Origin: an uncultured Clostridia bacterium
GTDB lineage: Bacteria; Bacillota; Clostridia; Lachnospirales; Anaerotignaceae
DNA length: 5,324 nucleotides
Direction of reading: 5' to 3'
Assembly: GCA_958420075.1 (NCBI GenBank)
Contig: CATZIM010000149.1
Coordinates: forward strand, 1-5,324
The first letter of the stretch is position 1. Each line of letters opens with the position of its first letter. The translations under genes were made by a program, and so were the position numbers. The notes below the pieces were generated by a model that saw only the letters and a list, made by a program, of their open reading frames with translations, did no database searches and was not told where the DNA came from. Shown here in pieces: positions 1 through 5,324 of the stretch.

Positions 1-51
1 TTCCCAAGCGCCTCTCACCAAAGCTTCGTTACCTGTCATTAATTTCTTCAT
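1..51 (-). CDS. Second IorA-like 2-oxoacid:ferredoxin oxidoreductase large subunit (5' end only)
   Basis: Reading leftward from the ATG at 51-49, the frame gives 17 residues, MKKLMTGNEALVRGAWE, before the window ends. Sixteen of these match the start of the complete iorA in this window (residue 13 is Arg instead of Gln), and 44 of 51 bases match the equivalent stretch at 3642-3692. A GAGGGAG Shine-Dalgarno sequence at 60-66 lies 8 nt upstream, so the start is well supported. It begins 41 bp after the aminotransferase stop with no terminator between, so it probably belongs to the same transcript. By family knowledge this N-terminus leads into the TPP pyrimidine-binding domain of indolepyruvate oxidoreductase alpha subunits. 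I infer a tandem paralogue of iorA. Whether it is full length, and whether an iorB partner follows, cannot be seen here. Confidence 0.85.
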   Translation of the reverse strand, partial: MKKLMTGNEALVRGAWE

Positions 52-92
52 ACTTCAATCTCCCTCTTCCATTCCATAATAAATACACATTT

Positions 93-1274
93 TTATGCGT
101 TAAACACTTCTTCGAAAATCGGCAGGGATTTTTCGATGGTTTCTTTTGATACGCAGTAGCACAGTCTGAAGTAACCTTCTACACCAAAATCGTCGGAAGG
201 AACTACCAACAGATTTTTCAGCTTACATTTTTCAGAAAATGCTTTGCCATCGCCGCCGGGTGCTTTTACGAAAAGATAGAATGCACCGTCAGGGCTTGCA
301 CATTCGTAACCGATTTTCTTCAAACCGTTGTAAAGCAGTTTGCGGTTCACATCATATGCTTCCAAGTCGGGTTTTTCATATGCACAGCGAGCAACTACAC
401 GCTGGATCAGTGTAGGAGGGCAAACATGACCAATAACTCTGGATGCCCCTGCGATTGCAGCGAACATTTCTTTTGCGTCTGTCAGTTTTTCAGGCACATA
501 AACGTAACCGATACGTTCGCCGGGCAGAGACAGAGATTTGGAATAGGAATAGCATACGAGTGTGTCTTTGTAGATGGAAGGAACCCAAGGCACTTCTACA
601 CCATCATATACCAGTTCACGATAAGGTTCATCGGAAATCAGGTATACAGGTCTGCCAAGTTCTTCACTCTTCTTAGTCAGGATCGCAGCCACTTTTTCCA
701 GTGTTTCTCTGCTGAATACAACGCCGGAGGGGTTGTTGGGAGAGTTGATGATCACTGCCTGTGTATGTTCATTGATCATTGTTTCCAATGTTTTCAGATC
801 AATCTGGAAGTTTTCTGTATCAGCAGGTACATAAACGAACTTGCTGCCGGTACTTTCAACAAAAGGACGATATTCGGGGAAGAACGGTGCAACTGCCAGA
901 ATTTCTGTATCGCTGTCGATATTCAGTGCTTTGCACACTGCGATCAGTGCAGGTGCTGCGCCGCATGTGAAATACAGGTCTGCGCCATGAATTTCTGTTC
1001 CGGTACGTTCTGCCAGTTCTTTTGCTACCGCATCTCTTGCATCAGCAAAGCCAGGTGCGCTGCTATATCCATGAACCAGCAGACTATCTTCATTCTTGAT
1101 AACATCAATAGCAGCTTCGTTTACAGATGCAGGAGAAGGAATACTGGGATTGCCCAGAGAGAAGTCAAAAACGTTTTCCTTGCCTACTACCGCTGCTTGC
1201 TGCAAACCGTATTCAAACAATTCACGAATACAGGATTTTGCACTACCAAGACCATAAAAATACTGATTATACAT
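93..1274 (-). CDS. PLP-dependent class I/II aminotransferase (aspartate aminotransferase fold type I)
   Basis: This 393-residue protein has the normal length for AspC/AraT-type aminotransferases. In order it shows GNPSIP (41-46) near the substrate end, a phosphate-side TCGAA (103-107), NSPNNPSG (177-184) with the PLP-contacting Asn, SDEPY (214-218) with the Asp and Tyr that hold the cofactor, SYSK (243-246) with the probable Schiff-base lysine K246, and FRLCYC (369-374) whose Arg370 is the likely alpha-carboxylate ligand. The family moves an amino group between an amino acid and a 2-oxo acid in the cytoplasm. The ATG at 1274 has GGAGG (1282-1286) 7 nt upstream. It follows iorB by 50 bp and precedes a second iorA start by 41 bp, so I infer that it supplies 2-oxo acids to the ferredoxin oxidoreductases. 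Sequence alone does not tell aromatic, branched-chain or broad specificity apart, so no gene symbol is given. Confidence 0.93.
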   Translation of the reverse strand: MYNQYFYGLGSAKSCIRELFEYGLQQAAVVGKENVFDFSLGNPSIPSPASVNEAAIDVIKNEDSLLVHGYSSAPGFADARDAVAKELAERTGTEIHGADLYFTCGAAPALIAVCKALNIDSDTEILAVAPFFPEYRPFVESTGSKFVYVPADTENFQIDLKTLETMINEHTQAVIINSPNNPSGVVFSRETLEKVAAILTKKSEELGRPVYLISDEPYRELVYDGVEVPWVPSIYKDTLVCYSYSKSLSLPGERIGYVYVPEKLTDAKEMFAAIAGASRVIGHVCPPTLIQRVVARCAYEKPDLEAYDVNRKLLYNGLKKIGYECASPDGAFYLFVKAPGGDGKAFSEKCKLKNLLVVPSDDFGVEGYFRLCYCVSKETIEKSLPIFEEVFNA

Positions 1275-1324
1275 ATTTCAGCCTCCATTCTCTTTTGTTG
1301 CAGTTACTTTATCTTTTGCAGGTA

Positions 1325-1909
1325 TTACACAAGGCTCATACCCACTTGAATTGCCTTCAGGTTATCTTCTACAAATGCAGGTTTCACATTTTCACGGACA
1401 ATTTTGTTCCAGTCGATATCTTCCAGTCCCATGGCTTTGATGATGGTGCCAAGGAGGATGATATTCATTACTTTGCCATTGCCAAGCTTCACCGCTTCTT
1501 CTGTTGCGTTTACAACAGTAACGTCTTTGCAGTTATCCTGCATTTCTTTGATAATATCCGGTGAATAATCTGCCTTACCCATGATAACAGGCATAGGCAT
1601 CATTTCATGATTATTGACAACAACTTTGCCGTCTTTTTTCAGATATTCCAGCCATCTCAGGGCTTCCATTTTTTCAAAAGATACGATCATATCTGCGGAA
1701 CCCTTTTCGATAACGGGAGACCAAACTTTTTCACCATATCTTACCTGAGAAGATACGCTGCCGCCTCTTTGGCTCATGCCGTGGATTTCACTCATTTTTA
1801 CATCGTATCCTTCTTCCATCAGACCTAATGTCAGGAGCTTAGAAGCAAGGATTGTACCCTGACCACCTACGCCAACCAGCAAAATGTTTTTTGTTCTTTT
1901 ATCACTCAT
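1325..1909 (-). CDS. iorB: Indolepyruvate:ferredoxin oxidoreductase, beta (small) subunit
   Basis: This 194-residue cytoplasmic protein is a single pyruvate:ferredoxin oxidoreductase gamma-type domain, matching the usual size of IorB (about 190-210 residues). Key signatures are the Gly-rich GVGGQGTILASKLL (13-26) and SEIHGMSQRGGSV (40-52), both typical of this family. It has no ferredoxin cysteines, as expected, because the clusters lie on IorA. IorB pairs with IorA to oxidise 2-oxo acids (aryl pyruvates in characterised enzymes) with CoA to acyl-CoA, CO2 and reduced ferredoxin. I chose the ATG at 1909 because AAAGGAG at 1920-1926 lies 10 nt before it; an in-frame ATG at 1966 would add 19 basic, non-conserved residues inside the iorA coding end. 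Only 4 bp separate the iorA stop from this start, and the ribosome site lies inside iorA, which suggests translational coupling. Confidence 0.95.
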   Translation of the reverse strand: MSDKRTKNILLVGVGGQGTILASKLLTLGLMEEGYDVKMSEIHGMSQRGGSVSSQVRYGEKVWSPVIEKGSADMIVSFEKMEALRWLEYLKKDGKVVVNNHEMMPMPVIMGKADYSPDIIKEMQDNCKDVTVVNATEEAVKLGNGKVMNIILLGTIIKAMGLEDIDWNKIVRENVKPAFVEDNLKAIQVGMSLV

Positions 1910-1913
1910 CTTC

Positions 1914-3692
1914 TTAGCGCTCCTTTCCGATTGCCTGTTTCGGACATACCTGTTCACATACGCCACAGCCTACACACTGCAGAGAATCGATACCGGCTTT
2001 TTTGGTTTCTCTGTCAATGTAAAGAGCAGGACAACCTGTCTTCAGGCACAGCTTACAGCCAATACATTTATCTGTGTCAACAACGTCTTTGGTCTTGTAT
2101 GCCGTAGGGAATTTCGCTTTATCATCTTCGCTGAATTTCTTCAGAACGCAAGGCCATTTTGTGATGATTACAGAAGGTTCATCCAGACCCAGAGCCCAAT
2201 CCAGTGTTTCTCTCATCAGTGTCAGATTATTAGGATCGATGGTTCTGATATTTTTTGCACCCAGTGCTCTACATACGGTTTCAATATCAATTGCTGTTGC
2301 ATCGCTGCCGTCTGCGTGTTTGCCGGAACCAGGGTTTTCCTGATGACCTGTCATACCAGTGATTCTGTTGTCCAGAATTACGCTGACGGTCTTGGAATTG
2401 TTGTACAGACATTCTGTCAGGGAGTTGATACCTGTGTGGAAGAATGTGGAGTCGCCCATTACACCTACCACTCTTGTATCTTCGCCCTTCTGTTCGAAAG
2501 CTTTCGCAGCGCCATGACCTGTGGAGAAAGCAGCACCCATACATACGCAGGAATCAATTGCATTGTAAGGTTCTGCGAAGCCCAGTGTATAGCAGCCGAT
2601 GTCACCAGTTACCATGACATTCTTTCTTTTGCCCAGTTCATAGAAGAAACCTCTGTGAGGACATCCTGCACACAGTGCTGGAGGTCTGGGAACAACTTTT
2701 GCTTTGTCGTAATCAATGGTCTCAAATTCTTCGCCGTGAACGCATTTGCGGATTACGTCAGATGTCAGTTCATCATAAGCAGGGAATGTATTTTTGCCTT
2801 TTACTTCAAAGCCAAGTCTCTGCACTTCTGCTTCGATCAGCGGATCATTTTCTTCGATTACATAGATTGTATCTAAACCTTTGCAGAATTCTGCGATTTT
2901 TTTCTGAGGCAGTGGATATGTAAAGCCCAGTTTCAGATAGTTTACATCATCGCCAAATACTTCTTTTGCGAAACAGTAACACATACCAGAAGTGATTACA
3001 CCAACTTTGCTTCCGTTGTCTTCCACAAAGTTCAGAGGTGTCTGTTCGGAGAATTCTTCCAACTGTTTCATTCTCTCAGCCAGTACTACTCTGCGCACTT
3101 TCGCGTTTGCAGGAACCATTACATATTTCTTTGCGTTTTTCTCATAAGGTTTTACAGGAGCTTTTTCCACTCTGTCGCCACATTCAACCAGACCTTTGGA
3201 ATGACAAGCTCTCGTGGTCATTCTCATCAGCACGGGTGTGTCAAAACGTTCAGAAATTTCATAGGCTTCTTTCATGAAGTCCTTTGCTTCTGCGCTGGTA
3301 GCGGGTTCCATCATGGGAATCATTGCTGCCCTTGCGTAGTTTCTGTTGTCCTGTTCATTCTGAGAAGAATGCTGTCCAGGTTCGTCAGCAGTTACAACAA
3401 CCATACCGCCATTTACACCAGTATAAACGAATGTAAACAGAGGATCCGCAGCAACATTCAGACCTACATGCTTCATTGCTGCCAAACTTCTTACACCTGC
3501 GATAGATGCACCGATGGCAGCTTCCATTGCTACCTTTTCATTGGGTGCCCATTCGGAGTAGATTTCCTTCCTTGCAGACATGTTTTCAATGATTTCTGTG
3601 GAAGGGGTGCCTGGATATGCAGAAGCCACCAATACGCCAGCTTCCCATGCGCCCTGCACCAGAGCTTCGTTACCTGTCATTAGTTTTTTCAT
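1914..3692 (-). CDS. iorA: Indolepyruvate:ferredoxin oxidoreductase, alpha (large) subunit
   Basis: This 592-residue protein has the normal IorA length. The N-terminal part (about 1-180) is the TPP pyrimidine-binding domain with GTPSTEI (28-34). A middle transketolase-C-like domain follows (about 190-320). The TPP pyrophosphate-binding domain has CAGCPHR (341-347), GDIGCYTLG (363-371), MGAAFSTGHGAA (385-396), GDSTFFH (413-419) and DNRITGMTGHQ (441-451); D414 and N442 are likely Mg2+ ligands. The C-terminus carries two [4Fe-4S] sites: Cys543/546/549/554 with the x4 spacing known for IorA, and Cys573/576/579/583 of ordinary ferredoxin type. With IorB it oxidatively decarboxylates 2-oxo acids to acyl-CoA and reduces ferredoxin in the cytoplasm. 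The start at 3692 is set by AAGGAGGA 5 nt upstream; an in-frame ATG at 3731 adds 13 non-conserved residues. The brnQ and aminotransferase neighbours make branched-chain 2-oxo acids possible substrates besides aryl pyruvates. Confidence 0.96.
   Translation of the reverse strand: MKKLMTGNEALVQGAWEAGVLVASAYPGTPSTEIIENMSARKEIYSEWAPNEKVAMEAAIGASIAGVRSLAAMKHVGLNVAADPLFTFVYTGVNGGMVVVTADEPGQHSSQNEQDNRNYARAAMIPMMEPATSAEAKDFMKEAYEISERFDTPVLMRMTTRACHSKGLVECGDRVEKAPVKPYEKNAKKYVMVPANAKVRRVVLAERMKQLEEFSEQTPLNFVEDNGSKVGVITSGMCYCFAKEVFGDDVNYLKLGFTYPLPQKKIAEFCKGLDTIYVIEENDPLIEAEVQRLGFEVKGKNTFPAYDELTSDVIRKCVHGEEFETIDYDKAKVVPRPPALCAGCPHRGFFYELGKRKNVMVTGDIGCYTLGFAEPYNAIDSCVCMGAAFSTGHGAAKAFEQKGEDTRVVGVMGDSTFFHTGINSLTECLYNNSKTVSVILDNRITGMTGHQENPGSGKHADGSDATAIDIETVCRALGAKNIRTIDPNNLTLMRETLDWALGLDEPSVIITKWPCVLKKFSEDDKAKFPTAYKTKDVVDTDKCIGCKLCLKTGCPALYIDRETKKAGIDSLQCVGCGVCEQVCPKQAIGKER
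1920..1926 (-). promoter_or_regulatory. Ribosome binding site of iorB, inside the iorA 3' end
   Basis: The minus strand reads AAAGGAG here, 10 nt before the ATG at 1909. It overlaps the last codons of iorA. It decides the iorB start against the upstream in-frame ATG at 1966 and fits coupled translation of the two subunits. Confidence 0.85.
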
Positions 3693-3697
3693 AACTA

Positions 3698-3705
3698 TCC
3701 TCCTT
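3698..3705 (-). promoter_or_regulatory. Ribosome binding site of iorA
   Basis: The minus strand reads AAGGAGGA, a near-perfect Shine-Dalgarno sequence, 5 nt before the ATG at 3692. It fixes the iorA start at MKKLMTGNEAL rather than at the in-frame ATG at 3731. The paralogue at the left edge starts with the same residues, which confirms the choice. Confidence 0.9.
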
Positions 3706-3782
3706 ATCTGCTTTGGTTGTGTTAGTTTCATATGTTTTTGCTATTTCTTTTTACCTGTTTAATTTCAGAACCCTATTTTACG

Positions 3783-5063
3783 TTAAGCCTCACTATTCTT
3801 ACAGGGAATGAATTTACCAATGATACCGCCGATGACTGCGGGAAGGATCCATCCCAAAGAATATTCATGCAGTGGCAGATACTGTGTATATGTCAGAGGC
3901 AGACCAAAACCAGCCAGAACCTCAGACAAGCTGATTACAAATGCAAACAGTGTTGCTACTCTGATAACGTTATCATTTTTGATATATTTCCCGAAGAACA
4001 TCAATACGGACATTGTAATGAAGCAAGGGAAGATTACGGACAGAATAGGTGCTGCCACGCTGATGATTTTGTCAATACCTGCGTTGGATACAACGAAGGA
4101 GAATACAGACATTACGATTACGACTGTTTTGTATTTGCATTTGCCGTTTGTCAATTTTTCCAGTGTACCAGCAAAACCGGATGTCAGACCAATTGCTGTT
4201 GTCAAGCAAGCGAACAGTACGATAACTGCCATCATGATTACGCCCCATGTGCCCAACAGTTCTTCTGTGATTGCTACTACCAGACCAGCCTGGTTATAAT
4301 CTTCAAAACCGCCGGAAGAAACGGTTGCGCCCAGGAATGTCAAGCCGCCGTATACGATGAACAGCAGGATTGCCGCGATCAGCGCTGCTCTTGCCAGCAG
4401 ACGACCCTGGACATCTTTTGTGTTGTAGCCTTTTTCAGTTACAGCACCCATGATTGCAACGATGATCAAACCAACACCCAGAGGGTCCATTGTCTGATAA
4501 CCATTGATGATACCTTCTTTGATTGTTACAACTGTAGATTCATCTGCGATGGGACCAATGGGATCTACAATACCAAGCACGATCAACACAAGAACACAAA
4601 TTACAAGAATAGGTGTCAGATAATTGCCGACGATATCAACGACCTTGGATGGACGAATTGTCAGGAAACAAACGATTGCAAAGAAGATAAAGCTGAAAAC
4701 CCAAATGCTCAGGCTGGGGAACATCTGTGACCAGCCCATTTCAAATGTAGTTGCTGCTGTTCTGGGTACAGCCAAACAAGGTGCAAGACAGGTAGCAATG
4801 ATAATTGCTACAACGGTTGCCATCTTCTTCCCTAATCTGCTGGGAATACCGGTCATGGAAAGATCATTGCTGCGAATGGTAGCAAAAATATCGACCATGG
4901 AAACACCGATATCAACAATGAAGAAGAAAAAGAATCCCAGGAACCATTCCGCGCCTGTCATTCTCCCCAAATAGGGCGGAAAGATCAAGTTGCCTGCGCC
5001 GAAGAAAATCGCAAACATAGTCAAGCCAACCGCCATGATGTCTTTACCCTTAAGATTATTCAT
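3783..5063 (-). CDS. brnQ: Branched-chain amino acid carrier, LIVCS family (BrnQ-type)
   Basis: This 426-residue membrane protein is close to the usual BrnQ length (about 430-440). Hydrophobic runs give about 12 helices, near residues 10-30, 41-61, 80-100, 118-136, 146-167, 193-210, 224-246, 270-295, 312-329, 333-358, 366-386 and 402-419. Family signatures are FFGAGNLIFPPYLG (20-33), PRTAATTFEMG (100-110), GYQTMDPLG (188-196) and CLTTAIGLT (286-294). LIVCS carriers take up leucine, isoleucine and valine by Na+ or H+ symport across the cytoplasmic membrane. The ATG at 5063 has AAGGGAGA (5071-5078) 7 nt upstream. It is the first gene of the block, 90 bp before iorA with no terminator visible, so I infer that it feeds amino acids to the aminotransferase and IorAB. 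Fine specificity cannot be read from the sequence; some relatives may carry other neutral amino acids. Confidence 0.94.
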   Translation of the reverse strand: MNNLKGKDIMAVGLTMFAIFFGAGNLIFPPYLGRMTGAEWFLGFFFFFIVDIGVSMVDIFATIRSNDLSMTGIPSRLGKKMATVVAIIIATCLAPCLAVPRTAATTFEMGWSQMFPSLSIWVFSFIFFAIVCFLTIRPSKVVDIVGNYLTPILVICVLVLIVLGIVDPIGPIADESTVVTIKEGIINGYQTMDPLGVGLIIVAIMGAVTEKGYNTKDVQGRLLARAALIAAILLFIVYGGLTFLGATVSSGGFEDYNQAGLVVAITEELLGTWGVIMMAVIVLFACLTTAIGLTSGFAGTLEKLTNGKCKYKTVVIVMSVFSFVVSNAGIDKIISVAAPILSVIFPCFITMSVLMFFGKYIKNDNVIRVATLFAFVISLSEVLAGFGLPLTYTQYLPLHEYSLGWILPAVIGGIIGKFIPCKNSEA

Positions 5064-5094
5064 TACACATTCTCCCTTCCATACATTATTACAG

Positions 5095-5112
5095 TTATAA
5101 ATCCGGTAACAT
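5095..5112 (-). CDS. Possible five-codon leader peptide (MLPDL) upstream of brnQ
   Basis: An ATG at 5112-5110 opens MLPDL and stops with TAA at 5097-5095. An AAAGGAG Shine-Dalgarno sequence at 5121-5127 lies 8 nt upstream, inside a longer purine run (AAAGGAGGAAAGGAG, 5121-5135), so ribosome loading is plausible. The brnQ start is 31 bp beyond the stop and has its own ribosome site. Two of the five codons are TTA (Leu), which is suggestive ahead of a branched-chain carrier but could be chance. No terminator or clear alternative hairpins follow, so an attenuator is not demonstrated. The site could instead be a standby ribosome-loading sequence. Confidence 0.3.
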   Translation of the reverse strand: MLPDL

Positions 5113-5152
5113 TTCTAACGCTCCTTTCCTCCTTTCTCTTTTTTTAAAGTAG

Positions 5153-5179
5153 CATCGTAATTTAACCACTAATACGATG
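5153..5179. repeat. Perfect 7-bp inverted repeat CATCGTA-N13-TACGATG in the brnQ leader
   Basis: CATCGTA (5153-5159) and TACGATG (5173-5179) are exact reverse complements separated by 13 bp. The dyad lies between two purine-rich, Shine-Dalgarno-like tracts and about 90 bp before the brnQ start. It could be a leader stem-loop or a protein site. The stem is AT-rich and weak, and a half-copy (TACGAT) recurs near 5264-5269 by the tentative -10. Confidence 0.35.
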
Positions 5180-5218
5180 TTTTCTCCTCTTTTTTTCGCA
5201 CGGCCACTTTTTCCGCTC

Positions 5219-5236
5219 GGATACGAAACTGTATCC
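5219..5236. repeat. Perfect inverted repeat GGATAC-N6-GTATCC, possible operator or leader hairpin
   Basis: The plus strand has GGATAC (5219-5224), a 6-bp spacer GAAACT, and GTATCC (5231-5236). This is an 18-bp dyad with perfect 6-bp arms. In RNA from the minus strand the stem can extend outward with one A-U and two G-U pairs. It lies about 17-35 bp after the tentative transcription start, a usual place for a repressor operator. No U-run follows the repeat on the minus strand, so it is not an intrinsic terminator. Confidence 0.45.
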
Positions 5237-5259
5237 AAATAATATAAAACCCTACGGAA

Positions 5260-5289
5260 TTTATACGATATTACATAACATTTTCACAA
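5260..5289 (-). promoter_or_regulatory. Tentative sigma-70/sigma-A type promoter for the brnQ-led operon
   Basis: On the minus strand a -35-like TTGTGA (5289-5284, 4 of 6 to TTGACA) and a -10-like TATAAA (5265-5260, 5 of 6 to TATAAT) are separated by 18 bp. Transcription would start near 5253 and leave a 5' leader of about 190 nt before brnQ. The region is AT-rich, so chance matches are common and other -10-like hexamers exist downstream (for example TATATT near 5241-5248). Confidence 0.35.
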
Positions 5290-5324
5290 ATACCCTACAC
5301 TGACTGTTTTTTTACCGTTTCAAA

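Larger units (their letters stand above)
5064..5324. other. Leader and upstream non-coding region of brnQ
   Basis: No conventional gene is visible in these 261 bp beyond a possible mini-ORF. The stretch is AT-rich. It has a tentative promoter, two dyads, two copies of ACCCTAC (5249-5255 and 5292-5298, 43 bp apart), and two purine tracts on the minus strand that share AAAAAAAGAG (5136-5145 and 5187-5196). No T-box signature or intrinsic terminator facing brnQ could be found. The gene upstream of this block lies beyond the right edge. Confidence 0.6.

Noticed and set aside
1275..1324. Repeated TTGCAG in the iorB-aminotransferase gap
   Set aside because: Two copies of a 6-mer in 50 bp with no symmetry or conserved spacing are expected by chance; no hairpin or terminator is formed.
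426..1349. Long plus-strand open frame of 307 codons opposite the aminotransferase
   Set aside because: It lies antisense to a gene with clear PLP motifs, is rich in Cys, Phe and Gln with no recognisable domain, and results from the codon bias of the real gene.
1884..2876. Long plus-strand open frame of 330 codons opposite iorA and the start of iorB
   Set aside because: It is antisense to an unmistakable iorA, crosses a gene boundary, and has a low-plausibility Cys- and Phe-rich composition.
3693..3731. Upstream in-frame start of iorA adding 13 residues
   Set aside because: The strong AAGGAGGA lies inside this extension, 5 nt before the ATG at 3692, and the paralogue at the left edge also starts at MKKLMTGNEAL.
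3732..4730. Long plus-strand open frame of 332 codons opposite brnQ
   Set aside because: It is the complement of hydrophobic membrane codons, giving a Cys-, Asp- and Gln-rich product with no family resemblance.
5153..5196. Possible rho-independent terminator on the plus strand (dyad followed by a T-rich run)
   Set aside because: The stem is short and AT-rich with a 13-nt loop, the following tract is interrupted by C residues, and no plus-strand gene leads into it.
5200..5215. T-box-like GTGGCCGTGCG in the brnQ leader
   Set aside because: It matches the T-box core (GGTGGNACCGCG) only loosely, and no terminator hairpin with a U-run lies between it and brnQ.

Overview
The window holds one tightly packed gene block, all on the minus strand, from an anaerobic, probably Gram-positive bacterium. 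Moderate base composition, strong Shine-Dalgarno sites (AGGAGG-like, 5-10 nt from the starts), ferredoxin-dependent 2-oxoacid oxidation and a BrnQ-type amino-acid carrier together suggest an amino-acid-fermenting member of the Clostridia (Lachnospirales-like). The genus cannot be fixed from the sequence alone.

In the direction of transcription (right to left): a 261-bp leader and presumed promoter region (5064-5324); brnQ, a 12-helix branched-chain amino-acid carrier (3783-5063); a 90-bp gap; iorA, the large TPP and double [4Fe-4S] subunit of an indolepyruvate-type ferredoxin oxidoreductase (1914-3692); 4 bp later iorB, its small gamma-type subunit (1325-1909); a 50-bp gap; a PLP fold-type I aminotransferase (93-1274); a 41-bp gap; and the first 17 codons of a second iorA-like gene that runs off the left edge (1-51). 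No intrinsic terminator is visible between any of the genes, so one transcript is plausible.

The genes form a logical catabolic module. BrnQ imports the amino acid with a cation, the aminotransferase converts it to the 2-oxo acid, and IorAB decarboxylates that to an acyl-CoA while reducing ferredoxin. This is the oxidative half of amino-acid fermentation. IorAB is classically assigned to aryl pyruvates, whereas the carrier points to leucine, isoleucine and valine, so the true substrate is an open question. The most notable point is the second iorA start just after the aminotransferase: two iorA-type genes appear to flank it, which suggests paralogous oxidoreductases with different substrate ranges in one locus.

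The brnQ leader contains a tentative promoter, two perfect inverted repeats, a weak CodY-like site and a five-codon mini-ORF with a well-placed Shine-Dalgarno site. These are possible regulatory elements at low confidence. No mobile element, CRISPR array, RNA gene or clear new defence-type system was seen.
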